NCBI GenBank assembly: GCA_963710975.1
Contig: CAVQCG010000005.1
Span: 620,001-684,000 of the forward strand
Source: JBBQXH01 sp963710975
GTDB lineage: Bacteria > Actinomycetota > Thermoleophilia > Gaiellales > Gaiellaceae
Direction: 5' to 3'
Length of the DNA: 64,000 bases
Below are positions 49,987-60,699 of the stretch, piece by piece. The notes under the pieces are model-generated. The model saw only the letters and a program-made list of their open reading frames with translations, did no database searches and had not been told where the DNA came from. Within the stretch, counting starts at the first letter, position 1; every line of letters begins with the position of its first letter. Both the position numbers and the translations under genes were made by a program.

Positions 49987-51066
49987 CTACAGTTGGAGGT
50001 ACCGATCGACGAGGTTGTGCTCCTGCAGCCGTCTCAGGCCCTCGCGGATCTCCCGGGCGCGTACCGTTCCGACGCCGTCGACGGCCTCGAGATCGCGATG
50101 ACTGGCCCTGATGATCGAGTCGAGACTGCCAAAATCACGTACGACATGGCGGATGATGCTCTCGGGAAGCCGTGGTAGCTGCGAGAGCACCCGGTAGCCA
50201 CGCGGAGCGACCGTGAGGTCGAGCGGATTGACCTCGCGCTGATACTCGAGGAGCGCCGTCAGCTCCTCGAGGTCGAGAAGCCCCTGATAGGGGACCTCGG
50301 CCAGCTGCTCGAGGATCCCCGCGGCATGGCCTGGGTCGGCCTCGTAGTCGAAGACGATGGCGGCCTTTTCGCGAGGCACGTCCTCTATCAGCTCGTCCAG
50401 CTGCATCCGGATCAGCCGCCCCTCCTCCCCGAGCTCGATGCAGTTCCGCTCGATCTCCTCTGCCATACGCGTCGTCATCTCCGCTCGTTGCAGCACCACG
50501 AGGACGTCGTCGAGCGTGACCGCGCCCTGGAACTCGAGCGCCGTGAGGCGCGTCAGCCCCTGATCGAGCCGCTGCCGGTACGTCTCCAGCGTCCCTATCG
50601 CCTGGTTCGTCCGCGCAAGGACATCCGAGATCTCGCCGAGCTGGTAGCGGATATCGCCGATGAAGATCGTGACCGTCTCGCGCTGTTGTGAGATCGATAC
50701 GACGAGTGCGTCCGTTTGCTTTGCGACGCGCTCCGCCGTTCGGTGCCGGGTGCCCGTCTCAGACGACGCGATGTTCGGGTCGGGCATGAGTTGAACGTTT
50801 GCGTACACCAGTCGCGAGACGCTGGCGTTGACGATGATCGCGCCGTCCATCTTCGCCAGCTCGTACAGATGCTGAGACGAGAACGGGAGGTCGAGACGCA
50901 TGCCGCCCGAGAAGAGGAAGGCAAGCCGTGACGGCTCGCCGATCACCATCAACGCCCCAAGTCGGGCGCGGATGATGTCGTCCATCCCCGCGCGCAGCGG
51001 CGTTCCGGGCGCAACTTGCTTGAGCGCCTGGAGAAGCTCTCTATCCTTCCGGGGATCCGCTCGCAT
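49987..51066 (-). CDS. disA: DisA, DNA-integrity-scanning diadenylate cyclase
   Basis: A 359-residue protein that makes c-di-AMP from two ATP and scans DNA for branched structures. The DAC-domain signatures are DGA (residues 74-76) and GTRHRT (105-110), followed by AERVAKQTDALVVSISQQRE. A helical spine and a C-terminal helix-hairpin-helix DNA-binding domain (VDGVGTVRAREIREGL) complete the standard octamer subunit. It begins at the ATG 51064-51066, inside the 3' end of radA (26-base overlap), linking c-di-AMP production to recombination repair. Confidence 0.94.
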   Translation of the reverse strand: MRADPRKDRELLQALKQVAPGTPLRAGMDDIIRARLGALMVIGEPSRLAFLFSGGMRLDLPFSSQHLYELAKMDGAIIVNASVSRLVYANVQLMPDPNIASSETGTRHRTAERVAKQTDALVVSISQQRETVTIFIGDIRYQLGEISDVLARTNQAIGTLETYRQRLDQGLTRLTALEFQGAVTLDDVLVVLQRAEMTTRMAEEIERNCIELGEEGRLIRMQLDELIEDVPREKAAIVFDYEADPGHAAGILEQLAEVPYQGLLDLEELTALLEYQREVNPLDLTVAPRGYRVLSQLPRLPESIIRHVVRDFGSLDSIIRASHRDLEAVDGVGTVRAREIREGLRRLQEHNLVDRYLQL

Positions 51067-52396
51067 CGAGTGCCTGCCCGACCGCCTGCCGAAGGTTGCC
51101 CGCCGTGGTAACGCGAAGTGTGCCATGCGGCGGGGTACCTTCAGGGGCAACTGCCTCGGACAGGCCGAGCTTCACGCACTCGCCCAATCGCCGATCCGCC
51201 TGCGATGCCGGCCTCAGCCGGCCGGTGAGGCCGATCTCGCCGAAGCACGCGACGCCGCCTCGCACACGGGTTCGCCGGGCCGCGGAGGCGATCGCAAGCG
51301 CGATTCCGAGATCGGCCCCGGGCTCGTCGATGCGAACCCCACCCGCGACGTTGACGAAGACGTCAGCCTGACCGAGTGGGATACCCGCATGCCTTCCGAG
51401 AACGGCGACGATCATCGCAAGCCGTTTCGCGTCGACCCCGGTGCCGACGCGACGTGGCATGGCGAGGTCGGTCGGAGCGACGAGCGACTGGATCTCGAGC
51501 AGAAGCGGCCTGGTTCCTTCGAGCACGCATGTGACGACCGAGCCCGGCTGATCCGCCTCGCCCCGGCCGAAGACCTCCGACGGGTCGGCAACGCCGGCGA
51601 GCCCGGCTGACGTCATCTCGAAGATACCCAGCTCGTTCGTCGAGCCGAAGCGATTCTTCACGGCTCGAAGAATCCGGTGCTCGCGGTACCGGTCGCCCTC
51701 GAACTGGAGCACGCAGTCCACGAGATGCTCGAGGACACGGGGACCGGCGACACCACCGTCCTTCGTGACGTGCCCGACGAGGAATACGGCGATACCCTCC
51801 TCCTTGGCAAGTCGGAGGAGACGCCCGGTTGCCTCCCGTACCTGCGCGACGGAGCCGGGGGCCGAGCCGATGTCCGGCGCGTAGAGCGTCTGGATCGAGT
51901 CGATGACGCACACCGCCGGGCGCTCGTGCTCGAGCGTCGCGCAGACGAGATCGAGATTCGTCTCGGCGAGGATATGAACCGCATCCGAGCCTCCGAGCCG
52001 ATCCGCCCGGAGCTTGACCTGGGCTGCGGACTCCTCGCCCGTCACGAGGGCGACCTTTCGCGCTGCGCTCATGGCCCGCAATGCCATCAGCAAGAGCGTC
52101 GATTTTCCGATCCCGGGATCGCCGCTGACCAGGACCAGAGAGGCGGGAACCAGCCCGCCGCCGAGGACGCGATCGAGCTCGGGCACGCCAGTTTCGATGC
52201 GATCGGCCTCGGCGGCCTCGACTCCGTCGAGCCGTACGAGCGGCTGGACGACCGCCGTCCTGGTCGATCCGTTGCGCTCCCCTATCCCTTCCTCGACGAG
52301 GGTCCCCCACGAGTCGCAAGCGGGGCAGCGACCGAGCCACTTCCCGGTCGTGTACCCGCACTCCGAGCACGCGTGCTGGACAGCTACCTTCGCCAC
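51041..52396 (-). CDS. radA: DNA repair protein RadA (Sms)
   Basis: A 451-residue RecA-like helicase that promotes branch migration in recombination. The N-terminal C4 zinc finger is Cys10, 13, 24 and 27. Walker A is GDPGIGKST (92-100), the RadA-specific motif is KNRFG, and the C-terminal Lon-like scaffold domain is present (DVFVNVAGGVRIDEPGAD). The GTG start follows a TAGACT -10 box by exactly six bases. It is the head of a radA-disA unit. Confidence 0.94.
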   Translation of the reverse strand: MAKVAVQHACSECGYTTGKWLGRCPACDSWGTLVEEGIGERNGSTRTAVVQPLVRLDGVEAAEADRIETGVPELDRVLGGGLVPASLVLVSGDPGIGKSTLLLMALRAMSAARKVALVTGEESAAQVKLRADRLGGSDAVHILAETNLDLVCATLEHERPAVCVIDSIQTLYAPDIGSAPGSVAQVREATGRLLRLAKEEGIAVFLVGHVTKDGGVAGPRVLEHLVDCVLQFEGDRYREHRILRAVKNRFGSTNELGIFEMTSAGLAGVADPSEVFGRGEADQPGSVVTCVLEGTRPLLLEIQSLVAPTDLAMPRRVGTGVDAKRLAMIVAVLGRHAGIPLGQADVFVNVAGGVRIDEPGADLGIALAIASAARRTRVRGGVACFGEIGLTGRLRPASQADRRLGECVKLGLSEAVAPEGTPPHGTLRVTTAGNLRQAVGQALDASGSPEG

Positions 52397-52402
52397 CCTC
52401 CA

Positions 52403-52408
52403 AGTCTA
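52403..52408 (-). promoter_or_regulatory. -10 box (TAGACT) of radA
   Basis: Minus-strand TAGACT ends six bases before the radA GTG. The intervening TGGAGG resembles a ribosome-binding site but abuts the start codon, too close to function as one, which favours leaderless translation. Confidence 0.45.
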
Positions 52409-52455
52409 GGGACGCCGCCTGACACCTCCCGGTGCAGGTGTGACAATTCGCGTGA

Positions 52456-52938
52456 ATGAGCTCGCGGAAACCCACCCGTGCCCCCTTCGCCTACGGGGAG
52501 GTGACCGTCGCCCGGCCGATCGAGGTCGTCTTCGCCTACCTGGCCGACGGCGAAGCTGTGGCCCGCTGGATGCCCGAGGAGTTCTCCGAAGTCGAGAAGC
52601 TCTCAGACGGCATCGTGGGGGCCGGGACCGCGTACCGCTACATCCTCCGGAAGTCCCGCGTCGAATCTGTCTGGCGCTGGGACGAGTACGAGCCGTTCCG
52701 CCGCCTTGCCTGGAGCGGGGTACCGCTGAAGAGCATGGTGCCGTTCAGCCGGATGACACCCCGGGGTCGCTACGACCTCGAGGAAGTCACCTCCGGAACC
52801 GTCGTCCGGGCGGCCATCGATCCGGACTTCACCGGCATCCTGAGGCTCACCCGCAGGCTCGCGGCCTCGTCGGCGGCGGAGACATGGGCCACGCAGCTCG
52901 GGCGGTTGAAGGAGCTGGTGGAGTCCGAGAACACGTAG
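52456..52938 (+). CDS. SRPBCC/START-fold protein
   Basis: A 160-residue protein with the helix-grip fold of the SRPBCC superfamily: VTVARPIEVVFAYLADGEAV at the N terminus, a central beta sheet (SVWRWDEYEPFRRLAWSG) and a long C-terminal helix (AETWATQLGRLKELVES). Members bind lipids, polyketides or other hydrophobic ligands, and no catalytic residues stand out. It is divergent from radA and convergent with clpC. Its TAG stop lies inside the terminator hairpin. Confidence 0.8.
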   Translation: MSSRKPTRAPFAYGEVTVARPIEVVFAYLADGEAVARWMPEEFSEVEKLSDGIVGAGTAYRYILRKSRVESVWRWDEYEPFRRLAWSGVPLKSMVPFSRMTPRGRYDLEEVTSGTVVRAAIDPDFTGILRLTRRLAASSAAETWATQLGRLKELVESENT

Positions 52939-52963
52939 GGGCCGGGAGCATCCCGACCCCTAC
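52935..52963. terminator. Bidirectional hairpin between the SRPBCC gene and clpC
   Basis: GTAGGGG pairs with CCCCTAC (7 bp) and the inner CGGGA with TCCCG around a GCA loop, with one bulged A. It sits between two convergent genes with no T-tract. The core GGGA-GCR-TCCC is shared with the hairpin at 6629-6649. Confidence 0.65.
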
Positions 52964-52982
52964 CAGCTTCCTCGCCGAACCG

Positions 52983-55496
<2,514 letters not shown>

Positions 55497-55586
55497 GAGA
55501 AACCTTTCCGTCGCTTCGCCGTCTCATGGTAGCGGACGACCCTCCGGGTGGGTCCCCGGCTCGCACCGATCCGCCGACGGGCGCGA

Positions 55587-55592
55587 TAGGTT
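55587..55592 (+). promoter_or_regulatory. -10 box (TAGGTT) of the alkA-like gene
   Basis: TAGGTT ends exactly six bases before the GTG at 55599, predicting leaderless transcription. It lies in the 102-base gap divergent from clpC. Confidence 0.45.
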
Positions 55593-55598
55593 CTCCCG

Positions 55599-56429
55599 GT
55601 GACGCTCGAGACCGTGCTCCGCCCGACCGGCCCGTACGCGCTTCAGGCGTGCGCCCGCAGCGCGAGCGATCGGACGCGGTCATTCCGGGACGGGCTCCTG
55701 ACCATGGTCTTCGAGGCGGGTGGGGAGCCGGCGCTCGCCCGCGTTTGGCAGACGACCGACGGCCGGTTGAGCGTGCGACTCGAGAGCCGTGCGCCCGAGG
55801 CGGCGTTCGAGACGCTCCGCTTCATCCTGGCGGTCGATGCAGATCACTCAGAGTTCCTGCGACGATTCCGCAACGATCCGCTGATCGGGCGGATGCCTCC
55901 TCGGCTACGAGGCCTCCGACCTCTTCGGACAGGGACCGTCACGCACGCGCTCGTGAAGGCGCTCTGCGGTCAGCTCATCGCCGCCCGCGAGGCGCGCCGG
56001 ATCGAGGCGCGCCTGCTCGCGGTGGCCGCCGACGAGCACGCGGGGCTCAACCTTCCACCGCGTCGCTCGACGTTCGCCCCGCTCGCTCCGGCCTCGCTCT
56101 GCGCCTACGGACTGGTTGCGCGGAAGGCCTCGGCGCTCGTCCGCATCTCGCGCGGCCTCGATCTCGAGAAGCTACGGAGCGTGCCGACGGCCGCCGCGGT
56201 GACGAGAATCGTGCAGGAGCGAACGCTTGGCCCCTGGTCTGCTGGTGTCATCTGCCTCTACGGGCTCGGCCGCTACGAGCACGGGCTCGTCGGCGACCTC
56301 GGGTTGATCAAGCTGTGCACGGCGCGCCTGGGCCGCCCGGCAACGGCGGAGGATACCGCCGACCTTCTTGCTCCCTACGACGAGTGGGCCGGCCTGGCCA
56401 GCCTGTATCTCCTCGCCGGCGCTGGCTAG
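55599..56429 (+). CDS. alkA: AlkA-like DNA-3-methyladenine glycosylase
   Basis: A 276-residue HhH-GPD base-excision glycosylase. The N-terminal beta domain (RVWQTTDGRLSVRLES) is followed by the helical domain with KALCGQLIAAREARRIE, the hairpin region LGPWSAGVICLYGLGRYEHG and the catalytic Asp in GLVGDLGLIKL. It should remove alkylated purines. No Ada domain or Fe-S cysteines are present. It starts at a GTG and converges on the DUF6636-like gene with a four-base gap. Confidence 0.82.
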   Translation: MTLETVLRPTGPYALQACARSASDRTRSFRDGLLTMVFEAGGEPALARVWQTTDGRLSVRLESRAPEAAFETLRFILAVDADHSEFLRRFRNDPLIGRMPPRLRGLRPLRTGTVTHALVKALCGQLIAAREARRIEARLLAVAADEHAGLNLPPRRSTFAPLAPASLCAYGLVARKASALVRISRGLDLEKLRSVPTAAAVTRIVQERTLGPWSAGVICLYGLGRYEHGLVGDLGLIKLCTARLGRPATAEDTADLLAPYDEWAGLASLYLLAGAG

Positions 56430-56433
56430 TCCT

Positions 56434-56847
56434 CTAGAAGCGCCGCCAGCTCTGGCGGCTGAGGAAGAAGCCGTGACCGGCCGGGTTTCGACACGTGAGC
56501 CCGGACGTGCGCGATACGCAGGAGAACCCTCCGCGACGCCACGTAGACCCGTAGCGGAGAACCCTGGCTCGCTGGTCGAGCACCGTGTCGCCGGCGCATG
56601 TGACCCGGGCGCGGCCCGACCGCCCGATGTTCAGCGAGAACCCCCAGTCGAGATCGCACCCGCTCGGTCGCGGGGGCGCGGGCTTCAGGCCGCTCCAGAT
56701 GTCACAGCGCAAGTAGGGCGGGGCCGAGTCATAGCCGCAACCGATGTTGCCGCTCGGGGTCTTGAAGGAGGAAATGCCTGCGCTCGCCGATCCCGAGACC
56801 GCGAGCGCTGCGGCGACGGCGAGAAGAACCACCGTCGCGCGTGCCAT
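56434..56847 (-). CDS. Small secreted protein, paralogue 1 (DUF6636-like)
   Basis: A 137-residue exported protein: signal peptide (residues about 3-22, cleaved near ASAG), then FKTPSGNIGCGY, a Cys-rich beta domain with six cysteines in the mature part and the C-terminal motif GHGFFLSRQSWRRF. The last 20 residues match its two upstream neighbours in pattern. Function unknown; the paired cysteines suggest disulfides outside the cell. It overlaps the next gene by one base. Confidence 0.8.
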   Translation of the reverse strand: MARATVVLLAVAAALAVSGSASAGISSFKTPSGNIGCGYDSAPPYLRCDIWSGLKPAPPRPSGCDLDWGFSLNIGRSGRARVTCAGDTVLDQRARVLRYGSTWRRGGFSCVSRTSGLTCRNPAGHGFFLSRQSWRRF

Positions 56848-57299
56848 CAGAAGAGGCGCCAGTTACCGCTTCCCATCGAGAAGCCGTGGCCGACGGCGTT
56901 CACGCATCGGATCCCGATTGCCTGGGAGACGGCGTGACAGTGGATCCCGTGGAACCGGATCGTCTTTCCGTACGGGAGAACTGCGAATGGCCCGACAAAC
57001 GGGCTCTGGGACAGGCAGAAGCCGCGTGCCCGCCCGCGGTGATTGACGATGAGGCCGTTGCCGGGATCGCCGATGCACTGCTTCGGCGGCCCCTTCGGCG
57101 TGGGCGGGTTGAGCGGAACCTTCGACGAGCAGGTCACCGTCGGCGGAGACGACCCTGGGAAGTACGTAGCGACGCAGTAGGTGTCCTTTGCCTGCGTCCG
57201 GAACTGGCGTACGGAGCCGGAATCAGACGCGGCCGCCGCGACCTCGGTCGCGACGAGGCACGCCGAGAGAACCGCAATGAGGCACACAAGCCGTCGCAT
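56847..57299 (-). CDS. Small secreted protein, paralogue 2 (DUF6636-like)
   Basis: A 150-residue exported protein with a signal peptide (residues about 3-23), an RQFRTQAKDTYCVATYF start to the mature domain, a central GRARGFCLSQSPFVGPFAVL and the C-terminal NAVGHGFSMGSGNWRLF. Its motifs align with those of paralogues 1 and 3. Function unknown. It lies between them on the same strand, presumably in one transcript with lysS. Confidence 0.8.
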   Translation of the reverse strand: MRRLVCLIAVLSACLVATEVAAAASDSGSVRQFRTQAKDTYCVATYFPGSSPPTVTCSSKVPLNPPTPKGPPKQCIGDPGNGLIVNHRGRARGFCLSQSPFVGPFAVLPYGKTIRFHGIHCHAVSQAIGIRCVNAVGHGFSMGSGNWRLF

Positions 57300-57316
57300 G
57301 AACCGCAGATCCTAGC

Positions 57317-57790
57317 TCAGAAACGCGCCCAGCTGGACGGGCTCATTCGGAAGCCGTGACCCGCTGCGTTCGTGCAGCGCATGCCGATCGACACCGATAC
57401 CGCACGGCACGTGATCTTCCCGACCGTGACGCCCTTGCCGTAGTGAAGCTTGATGATGGGCGGCGAGAACGGGTACTCGGAGAGGCAGAGGCCCTTGGCG
57501 CGGCCCGTGGCGCCGAGCTGGAGGCCGCCTCCCGGGTCACCCGTCCCATGACAGTTGGGCTTCGGGAACGGCTTCGCACCCGGATTCTGCTTCGCGATGC
57601 ACAGCGCTCCGTTCGATATGCCCGATCCGGCCCCGATGATGAGGCACGTGACCTTCCCGCCCGGAAGCTTGAAGTTCCTGAGGGTCGGCTGGCCACCGGC
57701 GCTGGCGCTCGTGGCCGCGATCACGGCGACGACCCCGACCAGAACGGCTGCAGCGAGCGCTCGCATCGGGCGAATTCTGTCAGATCTCAT
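57317..57790 (-). CDS. Small secreted protein, paralogue 3 (DUF6636-like)
   Basis: A 157-residue exported protein. A basic N terminus and hydrophobic stretch (residues about 10-30) form a signal, then FKLPGGKVTCLI, GRAKGLCLSEYPFSPPIIKL and the C-terminal NAAGHGFRMSPSSWARF. The ATG overlaps the lysS stop (ATGA); a second ATG nine codons later would give a more typical signal peptide. The coupling suggests the trio is expressed with lysS. Confidence 0.78.
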   Translation of the reverse strand: MRSDRIRPMRALAAAVLVGVVAVIAATSASAGGQPTLRNFKLPGGKVTCLIIGAGSGISNGALCIAKQNPGAKPFPKPNCHGTGDPGGGLQLGATGRAKGLCLSEYPFSPPIIKLHYGKGVTVGKITCRAVSVSIGMRCTNAAGHGFRMSPSSWARF

Positions 57791-59163
57791 CGAGTCTCGC
57801 GGAGCGCGGGGAAGAGCACGACGTCACGGATCGTCTCACGGCCGGTCAACACCATCGCGAGCCGGTCGATGCCGAGGCCGATGCCCCCGGTGGGCGGCAT
57901 CCCGTACGAGAGCGCCTCGACGTAGTCGGGATCGCTCTCCTCCGCGAGCGCGTCACCCGCGACCTTCTCCGTCTCCTGCATCGCGAACCGCTCGGCCTGC
58001 TCGTCGGCGTCGTTGATCTCGCTGAACGCGTTGCCGAGCTCCATCCCGCAGACGAAGTACTCGAAGCGCTCGACCATGGTCGGGTCGTCGTCCGTCGGTC
58101 GGGCAAACGGCGAAAGCTCGACGGGGTAGTCGTGGAGGATCGTCGGCACGACGAGGGCGGGCTCGACGTACGCGGAGAGGGCATGGTCGACGAGCTGAGC
58201 CCACGTCGTGTCACGCGACGTGTCCGTCCCGCGGGTTTCGAGGCGCGCGCGGAGCTCGCCCTCATCGCGTGTCCAGAGGTCGTGCTCGGCGAGCGCATCC
58301 ACGAGCTTCACGCGCCGCCAGGGCGCCTTCAGGTCGACCTCGTGCCCGCGAAAGGTCACCCTCGTCGTTCCGATGGTCTCGCGAGCGACCGTCTCGATCA
58401 GGTCTTCGATCCGCGCCATCGTGTCGCGGTAGTCGGCGTAGGCCTCGTACCACTCGAGCATCGTGAACTCGGGCTGATGCTTGTACGAGATGCCCTCGTT
58501 GCGGAAATCCTTGCCGATCTCGTAGACCTTTTCGAGGCCACCGACGATGAGTCGCTTCAGATAGAGCTCGGTCGCGATTCGCAGGTAGAGATCGACGTCG
58601 AGCTCGTTGTGGTGGGTCACGAAAGGCTGTGCGAACGCGCCGCCGTAACGTGGCTGGAGTACCGGGGTCTCGACCTCGATGAATCCACGCTCGTCGAGGT
58701 AGCGACGGATCGCCGTGACCATGCGGCTTCGCAGGATGAAGTCGGCACGCGACTCCTCGTTCACGAGCAGGTCGAGATAGCGCTTGCGGTAGCGGGTCTC
58801 CGTATCGACGAGGCCGTGATAGATGTCCGGAAGCGGTTTGCGTGTAGCCGCGAGAACCTCGATCTCCTCGACCGCCAGCGACGGCTCTCCGCGGCGGGTT
58901 CGCGCCGGGAAGCCTGACGCGCCGACGACGTCACCGAGATTCAGATCCACCGGACCGCAGCGATCCTCGGCACAGAGCAGCTGAAGGCGACCGGAGCGGT
59001 CGACGAGATCGAGGAAGGTGAGCTTGCCGTGCCCGCGCCGCGCCATCACACGGCCGGCGACCCGCATCCGGTCAGGGGACTCGTCGCCGGCCGCCAGGGC
59101 CTCGGCCGCCTGGCGGACGCTCACGATCTCGTCCCGGTCAGGGTAGCGCTTGGGGAGGCTCAT
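57787..59163 (-). CDS. lysS: Lysyl-tRNA synthetase, class II
   Basis: A 458-residue class IIb synthetase. An OB-fold anticodon domain (VAGRVMARRGHGKLTFLDL) is followed by motif 1 (GFIEVETPVLQP), motif 2 (FRNEGISYKHQPEFTMLEWY) and motif 3 (GGIGLGIDRLAMVL). It is somewhat shorter than E. coli LysS (505). The ATG lies eight bases after a TACGCT -10 box. It is divergent from the RHH gene. Confidence 0.95.
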   Translation of the reverse strand: MSLPKRYPDRDEIVSVRQAAEALAAGDESPDRMRVAGRVMARRGHGKLTFLDLVDRSGRLQLLCAEDRCGPVDLNLGDVVGASGFPARTRRGEPSLAVEEIEVLAATRKPLPDIYHGLVDTETRYRKRYLDLLVNEESRADFILRSRMVTAIRRYLDERGFIEVETPVLQPRYGGAFAQPFVTHHNELDVDLYLRIATELYLKRLIVGGLEKVYEIGKDFRNEGISYKHQPEFTMLEWYEAYADYRDTMARIEDLIETVARETIGTTRVTFRGHEVDLKAPWRRVKLVDALAEHDLWTRDEGELRARLETRGTDTSRDTTWAQLVDHALSAYVEPALVVPTILHDYPVELSPFARPTDDDPTMVERFEYFVCGMELGNAFSEINDADEQAERFAMQETEKVAGDALAEESDPDYVEALSYGMPPTGGIGLGIDRLAMVLTGRETIRDVVLFPALRETR

Positions 59164-59171
59164 CGTGTGCG

Positions 59172-59177
59172 AGCGTA
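59172..59177 (-). promoter_or_regulatory. -10 box (TACGCT) of lysS
   Basis: Minus-strand TACGCT ends eight bases before the lysS ATG, leaving a leader of at most about two bases. Confidence 0.35.
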
Positions 59178-59204
59178 CTCAACGATCGCGACGTCAAGAT
59201 CTCC

Positions 59205-59241
59205 TTGACATGACACTAATATGACGTCATTATGACATCAT
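59205..59241 (+). promoter_or_regulatory. Promoter and repeat operator of the RHH/DUF4097 pair
   Basis: TTGACA (59205-59210, perfect -35) and CATTAT (59228-59233) are 17 bases apart; six bases then separate the -10 from the ATG at 59240, so the mRNA should be leaderless. The 11-bp direct repeat TATGACGTCAT / TATGACATCAT (59220-59230, 59231-59241) overlaps the -10 and the start, and its first unit contains the palindrome ATGACGTCAT. This is a convincing operator for the RHH protein encoded next. Confidence 0.75.
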
Positions 59242-59740
59242 GAATCTCACGCCCTACATCTCATCGATCGAAGACAGCCTGGCGGCCGCGGCGGCCGCCG
59301 GGGACGACGGAACCAGGCGGGCGGCGTCAGCGCTCACGGCTGCGCTCGAGCCTGCCGTGCGGCTCGGCATTATGAGCGCGCTCGCGGAGTTTGCGGTCGA
59401 GGTCACGGACGCACTTGGCGACCGCGTTGCCGAAGTGCGGCTGGAAGGCGGCGACGTCCGCATCGTCGTCTCCCGGACACCTGATGTCGAGGAGGACACC
59501 GACGCTGACGATGTGTCGCAGCTCACGGGCACCGCCGGGGAGTCGAGCCGAGTGACGCTACGCCTGCCCGAGGAGCTCAAGACGGGAGCGGAACGAGCCG
59601 CCACAACCCAGGGAGTCTCATTGAACACGTGGCTCTCCTGGGTTGTCCGCGACGCGCTACGCGCCGGTGGAGCGGTGAAGAAGCAAGGGTCGGGGCGTGA
59701 CGAACGCACCCACCGCGTGCGCGGCTGGATACAGGGCTGA
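59240..59740 (+). CDS. RHH-domain regulator (HicB-like)
   Basis: A 166-residue protein. An N-terminal region (YISSIEDSLAAAAAAGDDG) of unknown fold is followed by an acidic linker and a C-terminal ribbon-helix-helix domain (VTLRLPEELKTGAERAATTQ, then NTWLSWVVRDAL at about 131-142). Such proteins are often labelled HicB-type antitoxins, but no HicA toxin is adjacent; the partner is a DUF4097 protein 42 bases downstream. It probably represses its own promoter through the adjacent TATGACRTCAT repeats. Confidence 0.75.
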   Translation: MNLTPYISSIEDSLAAAAAAGDDGTRRAASALTAALEPAVRLGIMSALAEFAVEVTDALGDRVAEVRLEGGDVRIVVSRTPDVEEDTDADDVSQLTGTAGESSRVTLRLPEELKTGAERAATTQGVSLNTWLSWVVRDALRAGGAVKKQGSGRDERTHRVRGWIQG

Positions 59741-59782
59741 CGAAGCGATAACCGAGGAACCCCGAACGAATGGAGACGAACA

Positions 59783-60602
59783 ATGGAAACGACGCAACCA
59801 CTGATGAGGACTGAATGCTTCGACTGCGAAGGACAGGCGGAACTCGACCTCCAGGTCGGTACCGGCCGGATCGAGGTTCGAACATCGGATAGTCCGCATG
59901 TCCGCGTGGAGGTCTCCGCGGAGGCGGGCGATCCTTCGCGGTGGGATCAAAGGCTCGAGGATCTGGTGATCAGGTTTTCCGACGAGCGGCGCCGGCTCCT
60001 TGTTAGGACGCCACGCAGCTTCCGGCGCGTAGAGATCGCCCTGCTTGTCGAGGCTCCCACAGGATCACAACTCACAGCTTCCACCCATAAAGGCCCGATC
60101 ACCGTGGACGGGTTCCTCTCTCGCCTCAAGACCGCCACGGGCTCCGGAGACGTTGTCGCCGAACGCATCGATGGAGATGTCGACGTGCGGGTGGGCTCCG
60201 GAGCGATCAGGCTCGGTCGGGTGGAGGGAAGGCTCCGCTCCCAGAGCGGGTCTGGCGAAATCGAGGTTGCCTCGATCGGCGGCCGGGAGGCGAAGCTGGC
60301 GAGCGGCAGCGGCGACATGTGGCTCGGTGTCGTGCACTCGAACGTGCACGCACGAACCGGGAGCGGCAACGTCGCGATCGCAGACGCTGCGGAGGGGCAG
60401 TTCGATCTCATGACCGGCTCGGGCGACGTACGTGTCGCCGTCCGCCCAGGCGTGGCCGCCGAGATCGACCTGGTCTTCGGGCTCCGGACAGGCCCGGAGC
60501 GAGCTCGAGGTAGCCGATCGACCACCGCCGAACGCTCCGTCGGTACGCATCCGAGCGAGGACCGGATCGGGCGACGCTGTCGTGACGAGCGCGGCCGGTT
60601 AG
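59783..60602 (+). CDS. DUF4097-family beta-helix protein, one frameshift
   Basis: After a short N-terminal domain (CEGQAELDLQVGTGRIEVRT) come repeats of TGSGDVV, VGSGAIRL, SGSGEIEV, SGSGDMWL and TGSGNVAI type, a right-handed beta-helix of stacked short strands. The family is exported or cytoplasmic, with no assigned enzyme activity; no signal peptide is seen here. The frame runs on past about 60480 into nonsense; deleting one G from the GGG near 60478-60480 restores GSGQARSELEVADR and TGSGDAVVTSAAG with a TAG at 60600-60602. The repaired protein has about 272 residues. Paired with the RHH regulator upstream. Confidence 0.75.
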
Positions 60603-60635
60603 CGCTGGCGGACCACGCCGTTCAGACCCGTGACC

Positions 60636-60683
60636 GGGGCCATCGGCCCCTCCTCGTCGGATATCGGCCTGCCTCCGGCAGGC
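60636..60683. terminator. Two hairpins between DUF4097 and greA
   Basis: GGGGCC-ATC-GGCCCC (60636-60650) and GCCTGCC-TCC-GGCAGGC (60667-60683) are perfect stems of 6 and 7 bp with 3-base loops, between the convergent DUF4097 and greA genes. Confidence 0.6.
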
Positions 60684-60699
60684 AACGATTCCTCCTAAT

